Shown here piece after piece: positions 37,512-46,818 of a stretch of 64,000 nt of DNA; within the stretch, counting starts at the first letter, position 1; every line of letters starts with the position of its first letter. A program made the position numbers and the translations under genes. This DNA comes from Mesorhizobium loti R88b (GTDB lineage Bacteria > Pseudomonadota > Alphaproteobacteria > Rhizobiales > Rhizobiaceae), in contig NZ_CP033367.1 in the NCBI RefSeq assembly GCF_013170845.1, positions 6,821,001-6,885,000 on the forward strand, read 5' to 3'. The notes beneath the pieces are model-generated. The model worked only from the letters and a program-made list of their open reading frames with translations. It was not told the DNA's origin and did no database searches.

Positions 37512-38345
37512 TTACTTCGCGACAGAGTGGTCCGATCCATACCACTTCACTGATAGCTTCGACAGTGTCCCGTCATCCCTCATGCTTTTGATCGCGGCAG
37601 AGACCTTTTCTACCAGTTCTTTATCGCCCTTCATCATCGGGATTGCCGCAGGCAAGGCAAAGAGCCTATCGATAATCTTGATTGGATAACCTGACTTGAT
37701 TGCACCTTCCGTGAAGGTTTCGTCTGTAATGACAGCGTCGAGACGGACGCCATCGCCCAGTCGAAGATCATCAAAGGCGATAGTCGAATTGCCATACGTT
37801 TTGACCTCGCCAGCTTTGAAATCGTAGGGAACGGGCGCCGCATTGGGGTCATCCGGCGTGTAGGTTTGGTTTGCATAAGCTTCTGCAACAGTTCCACCGT
37901 TTACGCCAATCTTCTTGCCCTCAAGATCGGAACCTTTTGTTGCCTTGCTATCCTTGTGGACGACAATCACCGTGCGGTCGTAGAAGTATGGCACAGAGAA
38001 ATCGAACTTATCCGCGCGAGCCTTGGTAGGTGCCATTTGTCCTGTACCAATGTCCCACCGACCTGCCCAGTTACCGGCCGCAATCAAGTCCCAGCCGGGC
38101 GTTACAAATTCAGCGTTTACGCCCAAATACTTCGCAATTCCTTTGGCAACATCGATATCGTAGCCGACTAGTTCGTTCTTTTCGTCCAGGTGAGCAATTA
38201 GCCCCCAATCGGCACCCGCAGCAACCCTGAGGGTTTTAGAGGTAAGGATGCGATCCAGAACCTCTCCCGCGTGAGCCGAAGGGCCAAAAGCCACTGACGT
38301 GAGAGCGATTAACACCGCTGTTACAGCCATCTTAATCTTTTTCAT
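37512..38345 (-). CDS. Periplasmic amino-acid-binding protein (SBP family 3)
   Basis: The 277-residue protein has a Sec signal peptide (MKKIKMAVTAVLIALTSVAF, cleavage after AHA). The mature protein begins GEVLDRILTSKTLRVAAGAD with YDIDVAKGIAKYLGV and DFSVPYFYDRTVIVV of the family. AGGGGAA lies 7 bases before the ATG. It starts a three-gene transport unit for an amino acid or a related compound such as ectoine. The ligand is not determined. Confidence 0.9.
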   Translation of the reverse strand: MKKIKMAVTAVLIALTSVAFGPSAHAGEVLDRILTSKTLRVAAGADWGLIAHLDEKNELVGYDIDVAKGIAKYLGVNAEFVTPGWDLIAAGNWAGRWDIGTGQMAPTKARADKFDFSVPYFYDRTVIVVHKDSKATKGSDLEGKKIGVNGGTVAEAYANQTYTPDDPNAAPVPYDFKAGEVKTYGNSTIAFDDLRLGDGVRLDAVITDETFTEGAIKSGYPIKIIDRLFALPAAIPMMKGDKELVEKVSAAIKSMRDDGTLSKLSVKWYGSDHSVAK

Positions 38346-38806
38346 GCTCGTTCCCCTTGTTAGGTTAGTTTTTTCGATCTCCGGCCGACATTCTACTACT
38401 CAGATTTCTGAGCCGGCCTCCTCATGGTACGAGGTCTCAGAATCGTGTGGGTAAACACTAAGCCAATGGCTACCTATGCTGACGAGGTCCCAGGCGAGAT
38501 GTGAACGCACGGTATCGAGCCGTTCACACATCGCCCCGGAAGTTTTTGTCTCCAGTCCCAACAGGCTTTCGTTGGCCGTCGTCATATGGCCATGAATAGT
38601 ACATGATGGCATGGGATGTGCGCCAGAATGTGCCCGAGGCCGAAATGGCCATTTCAAAAGGCGCCTTTGTTTGAAATCCGTTGATGTCACTGTTCAAGAA
38701 CTTGGATAGGCGGTCATTCTCCCGCTTCCACGTTGCAGGCCTTAGATGTCCAAGTCATTTTGCATCCCCAGGAATGGCGGAATGGCAGCCACCTAGTCTA
38801 GACTAG
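38346..38806. other. Upstream region of the amino acid transporter, no gene seen
   Basis: About 460 bp up to the next element. A minus-strand frame at 38400-38690 has no family features and is not called. The transporter promoter should lie here; no sigma-54 or NifA signature was found. Confidence 0.45.
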
Positions 38807-40467
38807 GCGCGTCCATAAACGGCAAGCTGCTGATATTATTGAATGAATCCTGATTTTGGGTAGGCAAGGCCCGGCGGGTTCAGATACACTTCGAGATCAA
38901 GCCACTGATTCCAAAGCGTTTCTGCCACCGCCGGAGCCGACAATGCGCCAAGAACGCACCGTCCAATCCAGTGTATTTGATCTTTTCGCCGGACACGAGA
39001 TCGGCTGTGAATTGAAAGCCATGTCGCAATGGCTGGACGGGCATCGCGAGCTTTTGAGCCTGGTGACGCGGGACCTGCGCCGGCACGATCTCAAGGAGAC
39101 CGGCCGCGAGGGCCTGCCGGCGGAGGCTGTGCTGCGCTGCGCGCTGCTCAAGCAGCACCGCCAACTAAGCTATCAGGAACTGGCCTTTCACTTGGAGGAT
39201 TCCGCCTCGTTCCGGGCTTTTGCCCGGCTGCCATGGGGGTGGAGCCCAAAGAAATCAGTCCTGCACAAGACGATCAGCGCGATCCAAGCGCCGACCTGGG
39301 AAGAAATCAACAAAGTACTGCTGGCAAGCGCCGGGCGAGAGAAGCTGGAAGGCGGCAAGGTCGTGCGCGTGGACAGCACCGTCACCGCCGCACTCGTCCA
39401 CGAGCCGAGCGACAGCAGCCTGTTATGGGACGCTGTGCGGGTGATGGTGCGGCTGTTGCAGCACGCGGATGCACTGGGCAGCGCCATCCCATGGCACGAT
39501 CACTGCCGCGCGGCGAAGAAGCGGTCCCGGTCGATCGAATATACCCGCGGCCGCCCGAAACGGGTGAAGCACTACCGCGAGCTGCTCAGGATCACACGCA
39601 CCACCTTGGGCTATCTCCAGCAGGCGGCTGAGCAGCTGACCCTGGCGGCGTGCCCGGCCGTTGAACTGTGGCAGGCCCAAGTCCGCCATTACCGGCCGCT
39701 GATCGAGCGGATCATCGCCCAGACCGAACGGCGGGTCCTGGCAGGCGAACCGGTCCCGGCCGGCGAGAAGCTGGTGAGCCTGTTCGAGCCGCATGCCGAT
39801 ATCATCGTCAAGGGCAGCCGCGACGTCGATTATGGTCACAAGATCAATCTGACGACCGGTCGCAGCGGACTGATCCTCGATCTCGTCATCGAAGCGGGCA
39901 ACCCAGCCGACAGCGAGCGTCTGCTGCTAATGCTGGAGCGCCACATCGCGTTTTACGGCGAGCCGCCGCGTCAGGCGGCGGCCGACGGCGGCTATGCCAG
40001 CCGCCCCAATCTGCGCCAGGCCAAGGCTTGGGGCGTGCGCGATATGGCGTTCCACAAGAAGAGCGCCCTCAGGATCGAAGACATGGTCAGCAGCCGCTGG
40101 GTCTATCGCAAGCTGCGCAACTTCCGCGCTGGTATCGAGGCCAGCATCTCCTGCCTGAAGCGCGCCTATGGCTTGGCCCGCTGCACCTGGCGCGGGCTCA
40201 ACCACTTCAAGGCTTACGTCTGGTCCTCGGTGGTCGCTTACAATCTCGCCCTCTTCACCCGCCTCAGATCGAACTGACCCCAGTCATCGGGCTGCGTTCA
40301 GGAGCACGCCGGCGAGCGCCGGCCGATACCCCTATGACCCCATTGCCGCCAGATCGACCCCCGGCCGCAACCTCCATGCCCTTGTACCATCACGCCTCCC
40401 CAAAACATCGCTTCAGCAGGCCAAAGACCACTGAAAACTCCGGAAAAACAGCCGTTTATGGACGCGC
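38807..40467 (+). mobile_element. Intact DUF772-type insertion sequence in a CTAG site (IS1182/ISNCY-like)
   Basis: The 1661-bp element has GCGCGTCCATAAACGGC at the left and its reverse complement at the right. The flanks are runs of CTAG (CTAGTCTAGACTAG left, ACTAGACTAGACTAG right) with ACTAG as possible target duplication. Targeting of CTAG palindromes is known for IS1182-type elements. Confidence 0.85.
38943..40277 (+). CDS. Transposase (DUF772 / DDE, IS1182-like)
   Basis: The 444-residue transposase starts at ATG 38943 (MRQERTVQSSVFDLFAGHEI); an upstream in-frame ATG at 38856 adds 29 residues without similarity. It contains the DUF772 part (LRCALLKQHRQLSYQELAFH, FRAFARLP), KVVRVDSTVTAAL with Asp, AADGGYASRPN with Asp and RAGIEASISCLKRAYGL with Glu. 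The reading is complete. Confidence 0.85.
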   Translation: MRQERTVQSSVFDLFAGHEIGCELKAMSQWLDGHRELLSLVTRDLRRHDLKETGREGLPAEAVLRCALLKQHRQLSYQELAFHLEDSASFRAFARLPWGWSPKKSVLHKTISAIQAPTWEEINKVLLASAGREKLEGGKVVRVDSTVTAALVHEPSDSSLLWDAVRVMVRLLQHADALGSAIPWHDHCRAAKKRSRSIEYTRGRPKRVKHYRELLRITRTTLGYLQQAAEQLTLAACPAVELWQAQVRHYRPLIERIIAQTERRVLAGEPVPAGEKLVSLFEPHADIIVKGSRDVDYGHKINLTTGRSGLILDLVIEAGNPADSERLLLMLERHIAFYGEPPRQAAADGGYASRPNLRQAKAWGVRDMAFHKKSALRIEDMVSSRWVYRKLRNFRAGIEASISCLKRAYGLARCTWRGLNHFKAYVWSSVVAYNLALFTRLRSN

Positions 40468-41143
40468 ACTAGACTAGACTAGAGGCTGGATCGATTTTCT
40501 CACATGGCGCCCAACAACCTATTGAATTCCGAGTCTCAAAGGCTCAAGCACAGGCTTATGTCTTTGATGTTACCCGCAAGCCATTAATAAGAGGGAGTAG
40601 CGGCTGCCGTGGATTCAGATGAACGTGTCGGCAGCAATTCTGAGCTTAGGACGCTTGAGGACCGCCTTCGCGTGCTCCGCCGCTAGACGATGGAGGTTGA
40701 GGTGCTCCGCGGCGCCCTTTCAACTTTCAAAGCAGGCCGAAAACAGATATCGTGGCCTGTCTTTTTTGCCGAAGGGCGGTCGCCGATGAAGACCGCGGCC
40801 GACGTTCTGGGAGTCTCTCGTTCCAAATTCGCTGAGAGCCTGAGGAGCGTATTAAACTCGCGCGGTGATTGTCATAGGCCGAGGATGCTGAATTCCCGCA
40901 GCTTTCGCACATTGATAGAACGGTATGTCCTCCGGCTCGCCCTCGAGGACGGCAACGAAATCTCTCCGATACCTCGCTCAAGATGGCTCCCAGGGCAGTT
41001 CCTACTGGCAATATCAACCTGGCTGACTTTCCCCCGGTGAAACAAGGAGCATTCCAGTCAGAGACGCCACCTGCCGATCTGGATAGCGGAACTATGGCTG
41101 ACAAATCTCATACAGAACATCCATCTAGTCCTGCCAACTCTCC
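40468..41143 (+). pseudogene. IS3-family (IS2-like) orfA remnant and flanking debris
   Basis: At 40603-40860, LRTLEDRLRVLRR, a stop, TMEVEVLRGALSTFK and SPMKTAADVLGVSRSKFAES correspond to the end of an IS2-like OrfA and the start of OrfB (GRKTMEVEILREAL...PVKxVAxxLGVSRSNL). It is broken by a stop and indels. The remainder up to the kbl end shows no gene. Confidence 0.55.
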
Positions 41144-42373
41144 TTAGACAGTGCCGGGATTCTGATCGAGGTGCGGCAGTCTTAGTGGGATGACTCCCAG
41201 TTCTTTACCGACCTCCACAAAGCATTCCACCGCGAAATCGACATCCGCCAGAGTATGTGCTGCTGACATCTGAGTGCGGATGCGCGCTTGGCCTTTCGGA
41301 ACGACAGGAAAGGAGAAGCCTATCACATAGATGCCCCGGAGGAGCATCATTTCGGCCATCTGCTGCGCTACGCTCGCATCGCCCAGCATCACCGGTATTA
41401 TGGGATGGTCCGCGCCGACCAACGTAAAGCCCGCCTTGGTCATTTCGGACCGAAAACGACGGCCATTATCGTAAAGCTTCTGGCGCAAAACCCCCGCACG
41501 ATCGACAATGTCGAATACCTTCAGCGAGGCAGCGGCGATCACCGGCGCCAGCGTGTTGGAGAAGAGATAGGGCCGAGAACGCTGGCGCAGCCAATCAATC
41601 ACTTCTGAATTGCCGGACGTGTAGCCGCCGGAAGCACCGCCGAGCGCCTTGCCGAGCGTGCCCGTGATAATGTCCACCCGACCCTCCACGCCGCAGTATT
41701 CGGCAGAGCCGCGCCCATGCTCCCCGACGAGGCCGACGGCGTGGCTATCGTCCACCATGACCATCGCATCGTACCGGTCCGCGAGGTCGCAAACGCCCCT
41801 CAGATTTGCGATGATGCCATCCATCGAGAACACGCCATCAGTCGCGATCAACTTGAAGCGCGCACCGTCCGCCTTTTTCAGTTCTTCCTCCAGCGCCTTC
41901 ATATCGTTGTTGGCGTAACGAAAGCGCCTTGCCTTCGAAAGGCGCGCGCCATCGATGATCGAGGCGTGGTTCAAGGCGTCGGAAATGATAGCGTCCTCCT
42001 CACCAAGCAGCGTCTCGAAGAGGCCTCCGTTCGCATCGAAGCAGGAGGAATAAAGGATCGTATCCTCCATGCCGAGAAAGCCGGAGATGCGCGCTTCCAG
42101 TTGTTTGTGCTCTTCCTGTGTGCCGCAGATGAAGCGTACCGAGGCCATGCCAAAACCATAACGGTCAAGCGCCTTTTTGGCGGCGTCAGCAATCTCTTCG
42201 TTGTCCGCCAGGCCTAGATAGTTGTTCGCACAAAAATTCAGTACACTATTCCCGTTGGCAACCCTGATCTCTCGAGACTGCCGCGAGCTAATCACCCGTT
42301 CGGATTTGTAGAGACCGCCGGACTTAAGATCCGCCAGTTCACGTCGAAGATGCGCAAGAAAGGTTTGGGTCAT
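41144..42373 (-). CDS. kbl: 2-amino-3-ketobutyrate CoA ligase (glycine C-acetyltransferase)
   Basis: The 409-residue PLP enzyme makes glycine and acetyl-CoA from 2-amino-3-ketobutyrate and CoA. It is strongly Kbl-like along its length: [80 protein letters not shown] with the PLP lysine, and [19 protein letters not shown]. No threonine dehydrogenase gene (tdh), its usual partner, is nearby. It follows the transaminase gene by 69 bp, probably in one operon. A ruined second copy lies at 46345. Confidence 0.93.
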   Translation of the reverse strand: MTQTFLAHLRRELADLKSGGLYKSERVISSRQSREIRVANGNSVLNFCANNYLGLADNEEIADAAKKALDRYGFGMASVRFICGTQEEHKQLEARISGFLGMEDTILYSSCFDANGGLFETLLGEEDAIISDALNHASIIDGARLSKARRFRYANNDMKALEEELKKADGARFKLIATDGVFSMDGIIANLRGVCDLADRYDAMVMVDDSHAVGLVGEHGRGSAEYCGVEGRVDIITGTLGKALGGASGGYTSGNSEVIDWLRQRSRPYLFSNTLAPVIAAASLKVFDIVDRAGVLRQKLYDNGRRFRSEMTKAGFTLVGADHPIIPVMLGDASVAQQMAEMMLLRGIYVIGFSFPVVPKGQARIRTQMSAAHTLADVDFAVECFVEVGKELGVIPLRLPHLDQNPGTV

Positions 42374-42442
42374 CGATGTATCCGACGTTCAGCCTTGCGC
42401 AACTCCCCCGAGATCGGAGCCGTCTGCTTAACGCTCGACTAG

Positions 42443-43402
42443 TTACGCATATTTAACGGGGGTAGACCAAGCATCATCGGAATGCTTTTGCCAGTAGAGG
42501 TCCATCAGCTGCCGGGTCACGACGCCAACTTTACCGCTGCCGATGGATGAACCATCAACGCGCGTCACGGGCATGATCCCCCCTGCGGTGGAGGTGATGA
42601 ACACCTCATCGGCTTCGCCCAGTTCAAGACGAGGTAGGTCTGCAGCCGTCACCGCAAGTCCCACTTCCCCACACAGGTCGAAAACGGACTGCCGCGTTAT
42701 TCCTGGAAGCACCCCAAAGGCTGGTGTCTTCAGCTGACGGTTCTTAACGGTGAAGACATTAAAGCCGGGACCTTCCGCAATATTGCCGTTGGTGTCCATT
42801 ATGAGCGCCGTTTCCGCCCCCACATCGTAAGCATCGTAAAGACCTCTGACCAAGTCAAGCCAGTGGTAATTCTTGATCGTCGGATCCACTGACTTCGGCG
42901 GAATTCGGACAGTTTCGCTTACGCCAACGTGGAGACCACGCTCCAACTGTTCTTTGTTGGCAACCGAACCAAACGGCACAGCAAAGGCAATGAACCGATT
43001 CTCGGCCTCGCGCGGATCGCGGCTAAATGTCGGCGAACCTCCCCGCGTGCAGATCATCTCAACATAGGCTGATTTATGTCCAGACAGAGCGACGCAGTTT
43101 GAAAGAACCCGTTCGACCTCTCGGCGATGATAGGGCAGCTTCATTCGGAGACGATCCATCCCCCTGAAGAAGCGATCAAGATGAAGGTCCAGTCTGAAGA
43201 ATCGCCCTTCCCAGACGTGCACGGTATCGTAAGTAGCGTCAGAGTGCAGGAAACCCCAGTCAAGGACAGAGATCTTCGCTTCAGACATTGGGAGGTACTG
43301 TCCGTCCATGAAGGCGACACCGTGAGGATAACGCCGGGTATCCTTATGGGTAGTTTCGACTTCCGGAACTCCCACCGTCGCGTCTGTCGTGGCAAGTGTC
43401 AT
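42443..43402 (-). CDS. Fold-type IV PLP aminotransferase, (R)-amine transaminase-like
   Basis: The 319-residue class IV aminotransferase has HSDATYDTVHVWEGRFFRLD, YVEMICTRGG, DPTIKNYHWLDLVRG with the PLP lysine, EGPGFNVF and STAGGIMPVTRVDG. This pattern resembles (R)-selective amine transaminases more than classic branched-chain or D-alanine aminotransferases; that call is from remembered family patterns. It probably transfers an amino group to or from pyruvate. The true substrate is unknown. It lies between an Lrp-type regulator and kbl on the same strand. Confidence 0.8.
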   Translation of the reverse strand: MTLATTDATVGVPEVETTHKDTRRYPHGVAFMDGQYLPMSEAKISVLDWGFLHSDATYDTVHVWEGRFFRLDLHLDRFFRGMDRLRMKLPYHRREVERVLSNCVALSGHKSAYVEMICTRGGSPTFSRDPREAENRFIAFAVPFGSVANKEQLERGLHVGVSETVRIPPKSVDPTIKNYHWLDLVRGLYDAYDVGAETALIMDTNGNIAEGPGFNVFTVKNRQLKTPAFGVLPGITRQSVFDLCGEVGLAVTAADLPRLELGEADEVFITSTAGGIMPVTRVDGSSIGSGKVGVVTRQLMDLYWQKHSDDAWSTPVKYA

Positions 43403-43724
43403 GTTTTCTTCCTCTAAACGTGGCTACGCCAAGATCTCTGCGCGCGTCTGACCTCATGCCGTCCCAAGGGACCTCATGTACTTTCCACGCGAAACCTTGT
43501 TGCTGCTAATGGGTCGCTCTAAGATCCCGTTAGGTCTGGAATGTCTAACGTTCGCGTGACGAACAAGAGGACCGAAGCCGCTAGTTCATACATGCTGGCA
43601 AAACGCCAGTGCACCTATTCATTGCATCAAATTATGCGCACGCACGATCAAATCGGCACCGCAAGCGCAATAGGCGCTTCAAAAAACACCGTCTGCTGGC
43701 AAAAAAAATCAGCGTAAATAAGCC
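43403..43724. other. Intergenic region upstream of the aminotransferase
   Basis: A 322-bp AT-richer stretch without a gene separates the Lrp/AsnC gene from the aminotransferase. It likely carries the promoter and Lrp-type sites of the aminotransferase-kbl unit. I could not define boxes. Confidence 0.4.
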
Positions 43725-44180
43725 TTAGACCAAAATGCGAGGTTCGAACTTCACACGGTCGAGCGTGATCATACTTCTAAACTTGCGAACGTTTGGATTA
43801 GTATAGAGCTTGGTCTTCACAAACACATCGAACGCTTCTACGTCCTCCACTGTGACGATCAGAACGAAATCTGCCTCGCCCGTTACCATGTAACATTGAG
43901 TTACCTCCTTTGCGGCGCGCATGGCGCGCTTGAACTCGTCGACAAGATCTAAGCGTTCCCGGTCTAGTTCCACATTTACAACAACGGTCAGGGATTTCCC
44001 AAGCGCTTTCGGATCGACTAGCGCTATATCGGCTATTATCACTCCGTCCGCTCGGAGCTTATTGACGCGCCGCATGCACGAGGCTGCCGAAGAACCTACG
44101 AGCTCAGCCAGTTCCGCAAAGGACAATCTATTGTTCTTCTGAAGTGCGGCGATGAGGCGTCGATCGAGATCATCCAACAT
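43725..44180 (-). CDS. Lrp/AsnC-family transcription regulator
   Basis: The 151-residue protein has the N-terminal helix-turn-helix (LDDLDRRLIAALQKNNRLSF, LVGSSAASCMRRVNKLRADG) and a C-terminal RAM ligand-binding domain (ECYMVTGEADFVLIV-like VTQCYMVTGEADFVLIVTVE). Such proteins sense amino acids. It lies upstream of and in line with the aminotransferase and kbl, so control of that unit is likely. A DoeX-like role (ectoine catabolism) is possible but not shown. Confidence 0.9.
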   Translation of the reverse strand: MLDDLDRRLIAALQKNNRLSFAELAELVGSSAASCMRRVNKLRADGVIIADIALVDPKALGKSLTVVVNVELDRERLDLVDEFKRAMRAAKEVTQCYMVTGEADFVLIVTVEDVEAFDVFVKTKLYTNPNVRKFRSMITLDRVKFEPRILV

Positions 44181-44928
44181 GTTCGTGCAGCTCCGGCATT
44201 ATACTCGGCAAACTATCGACAGCGCCGAGGTACCGCAAACTATCTTAACGCATGGTTTTCTACAAAGCACGCGCCACCTTTTGCCAGGCGATGCAATGTA
44301 GGTTTCAAGTCGACTGGAATCATGCAACGATGTCAGCGAGTGCTTTCGACAGGGTGGTTGAATACCAGCTGCCGGTTTGGCTACCAACCTTGGAGTTTGG
44401 TCAGCTAGGCGTATCGGCGAAATTCTCACCTCGCGCCGCTTCCGAGTGTGGCTGGTCGCCTCGGAGTGAGGATATTGGCCAAGTTAAGGGCGTTGCGGGA
44501 CACGTCGGCAATAACTGACAGTCGCATTTTGGAGTCTGCTCCTGTTTATGGAGAAGGGTAGTGGTTTTGAATCGGATGCCATGAGGTGACGATCATCGGC
44601 CAGCAAAAGGTCCGGCGCTGGAACCCTGCTTTGCCCATGCCGGCGTAGTTTCGTGCGGCTATTGTTCACCCTAGGCCGCCCCTGGTACTCCGCAGAAAGC
44701 CATCAAGTGGCTATTCATGGAACATGCACCGATCATCCAGCGGCCCAAGATCGTCCACGCCATGCTCTCCTGGCTGGTGAAGATATTGTTCAACTGCACG
44801 TCCGGACGGTATGCCATCAACTTGCCGCTCTCCGGCAAGCAGAGCGCTCAACTTAGACACTCTGCCTCCGTGAAGTCGACCCCGGCGCGGGTCACAGAAG
44901 GCACGCCCGTATCGTCAACCAATCGAGG
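44181..44928. other. Intergenic debris, no recognised gene
   Basis: About 750 bp between the Lrp-type gene and the end of M24 copy 3. Several short frames (44250-44520, 44650-44935) lack family features. It is probably decayed sequence. Confidence 0.4.
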
Positions 44929-46086
44929 TCAGTAATTCACGAGCAGTTTACGCGACATGTTGCTCAGCGACTTCGCACCAGTCTCAGTGACGCGGACGGT
45001 CTCACTGAAGATGTAGCCGTCTTCTTTCTCCCAAATGCCAATAAGGACATGGAAGGTCATGTTAGCTTCGATCACGGTGTGATCGTCGGGATTGAAGCTG
45101 AGATCACCACTCCAGTCGATACCCGTGGAGTAACCGCTCCTGGACTCTTTACGCACGCCATAGGGTTCGAATGCTCGCTTAAACGCGTGGGAGACATCGG
45201 AGCACTTAACGCCCGGCCGAATTGCGTCGAACTCCGAGAGAAAGCCGTCCAGCGCTGCTCGATGTAGATGTTGTGCGCGAGCGCTTGGCTCACCCAAGAA
45301 AATCGTCCTCGACAATGCGCATGCATAACGGTGTCGAAAGGCGCCAATCTCAAAATTTGTCTGACATCCCAACCTGTAGGTGGCATCGGACCACTTGAGA
45401 TGAGGTGCATTGGCCGGGGAGCCAACGGGCATGGTGAGAGCGCCATAGCAAGGCCCGCCAGGGAATTCTGGAGTTCCTCTAATGAGAGCACTTTGAACTG
45501 CGGCAGCCACGTCACACTCGCGCGCGCCCACAGAAATCTCAAGCCGACCGGCTTGCAAGGCCCTGTCGGCAATCTTCCCAGCCTGTTCCATGTAGGCGAG
45601 TTCTGCCGGCGATTTTACTCGATGCAGCGTGGCAACCATGCCATCCGCATCAATCGCTTTCGACATGTCAAGATTGTTGGCAAGAGCGGCATAAGATTTC
45701 ATGCCAAGAATTTTCGCCCCCATTTCAACGCCGAGCCGATTAGATTTGGAACGCTCCCTGATAAGATCGGCTATCGGTTGCCACGGCGTGCGCTCGCTGG
45801 AACCAATATATTGCTCGGGATAGCTTAGGACGCGCGACTCCGGCAGGTAGGAGGTCGGTGTCGCGCAAAATGTATCAATCTCGCGCAAGATGAGCCACGG
45901 ATCTTCTTCGTCTTGAGACACCAGAGCGAGTTGCGGAACGTAATCTGAATACCCCTCATAGCCAGTGAGATAGTTCATATTTGACTCGTTCAGGACGAGC
46001 AGCGTGTCAATGCCGCGCTCGGCCATCCGCTGGCGAAGTCGACGTGTGCGTTGGCGATATTCTTCTCGAGTGAATGCGGCGGACAT
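44929..46086 (-). CDS. M24-family hydrolase, EutD/DoeA-like, copy 3
   Basis: ATG 46086 (MSAAFTREEYRQRTRRLRQR) gives 385 residues; an extension to 46161 lacks similarity. It is the most divergent of the four: NMNYLTGYEGYSDYVPQLAL, APHLKWSDATYRLG, FEIGAFRHRYACALSRTIFL and IFSETVRVTETGAKSLS. APHLxW and the missing metal-binding Asp pair are most like ectoine hydrolase (EutD/DoeA). No partner gene is directly coupled to it. The substrate is inference. Confidence 0.8.
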   Translation of the reverse strand: MSAAFTREEYRQRTRRLRQRMAERGIDTLLVLNESNMNYLTGYEGYSDYVPQLALVSQDEEDPWLILREIDTFCATPTSYLPESRVLSYPEQYIGSSERTPWQPIADLIRERSKSNRLGVEMGAKILGMKSYAALANNLDMSKAIDADGMVATLHRVKSPAELAYMEQAGKIADRALQAGRLEISVGARECDVAAAVQSALIRGTPEFPGGPCYGALTMPVGSPANAPHLKWSDATYRLGCQTNFEIGAFRHRYACALSRTIFLGEPSARAQHLHRAALDGFLSEFDAIRPGVKCSDVSHAFKRAFEPYGVRKESRSGYSTGIDWSGDLSFNPDDHTVIEANMTFHVLIGIWEKEDGYIFSETVRVTETGAKSLSNMSRKLLVNY

Positions 46087-46344
46087 CAATGGTTCTCCTA
46101 GTTGTGTCTGATAGCGATTCGCCAAACTGCGCCACCCTGACATGCGTGGCGGCAGGGTCATTGCCGGGCGCCGACCGGATCGAGGTTGTCAGCGCGAATA
46201 GGCGCCGCGTGGTCGTGGACCACGATGTCCAGTTGAAGCGCTGCTTGGGATCATGTGCCAATTGGATGCGCTGCGGTGAATCCGTTTTCCGATGGGAACA
46301 AGGCGGGCGAATCGAGGTCGCCTCGGGCGATAGCGCCTAACACT

Positions 46345-46700
46345 CTTAGGCTGCCGAGAACGGCCAGTTGGCCGAACCGGCAAAAGGCTCTCAACCGTTA
46401 CAGCTATGGTATTTGCGTCGGTCCGCTTCACATGCGGCACATAGGTCGCGCATAAGCAGCTCGAGGCGCGCTCGTCGTTCCTTCGTGTGGGAGACACGAT
46501 CCTCTACTCCTCTTGCTTCGACGCGAACGGCAGCCTATTCGAAGCGATTTTCATCTCCGACTCGCTCAACTGTGCCGCGATCATAGACAGCGTGCGCATC
46601 TCTAAGGCCAAGGGCTTTCGCTATGCCAATAACGACATGGGCCGCTGCAAGTTGAACTGCAGAAAGCCAAGGAGCGGAGTTGCAGGAAGCGAGGCGAAGC
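46345..46700 (+). pseudogene. kbl: kbl pseudogene fragment
   Basis: The plus strand reads KALNRYSYGI, then after a one-base slip ASVRFTCGT, a stop codon where Kbl has Gln, [23 protein letters not shown] and [14 protein letters not shown]. This follows Kbl residues about 55-165 in order. The rest is missing. It is the ghost of a second kbl, opposite in direction to the intact gene. The sequence at 46170-46344 shows nothing sure. Confidence 0.8.
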
Positions 46701-46818
46701 CGTCCGACATCCCCAATCGGGAAGTTCGGAATCCTTCAGGCATGTGAAGGCCCAAGGAGCGGCTGGTGGAAATGGACCGTCAATCCAACACGCCAAGGTT
46801 CGGCTCGCCGACGACCTC

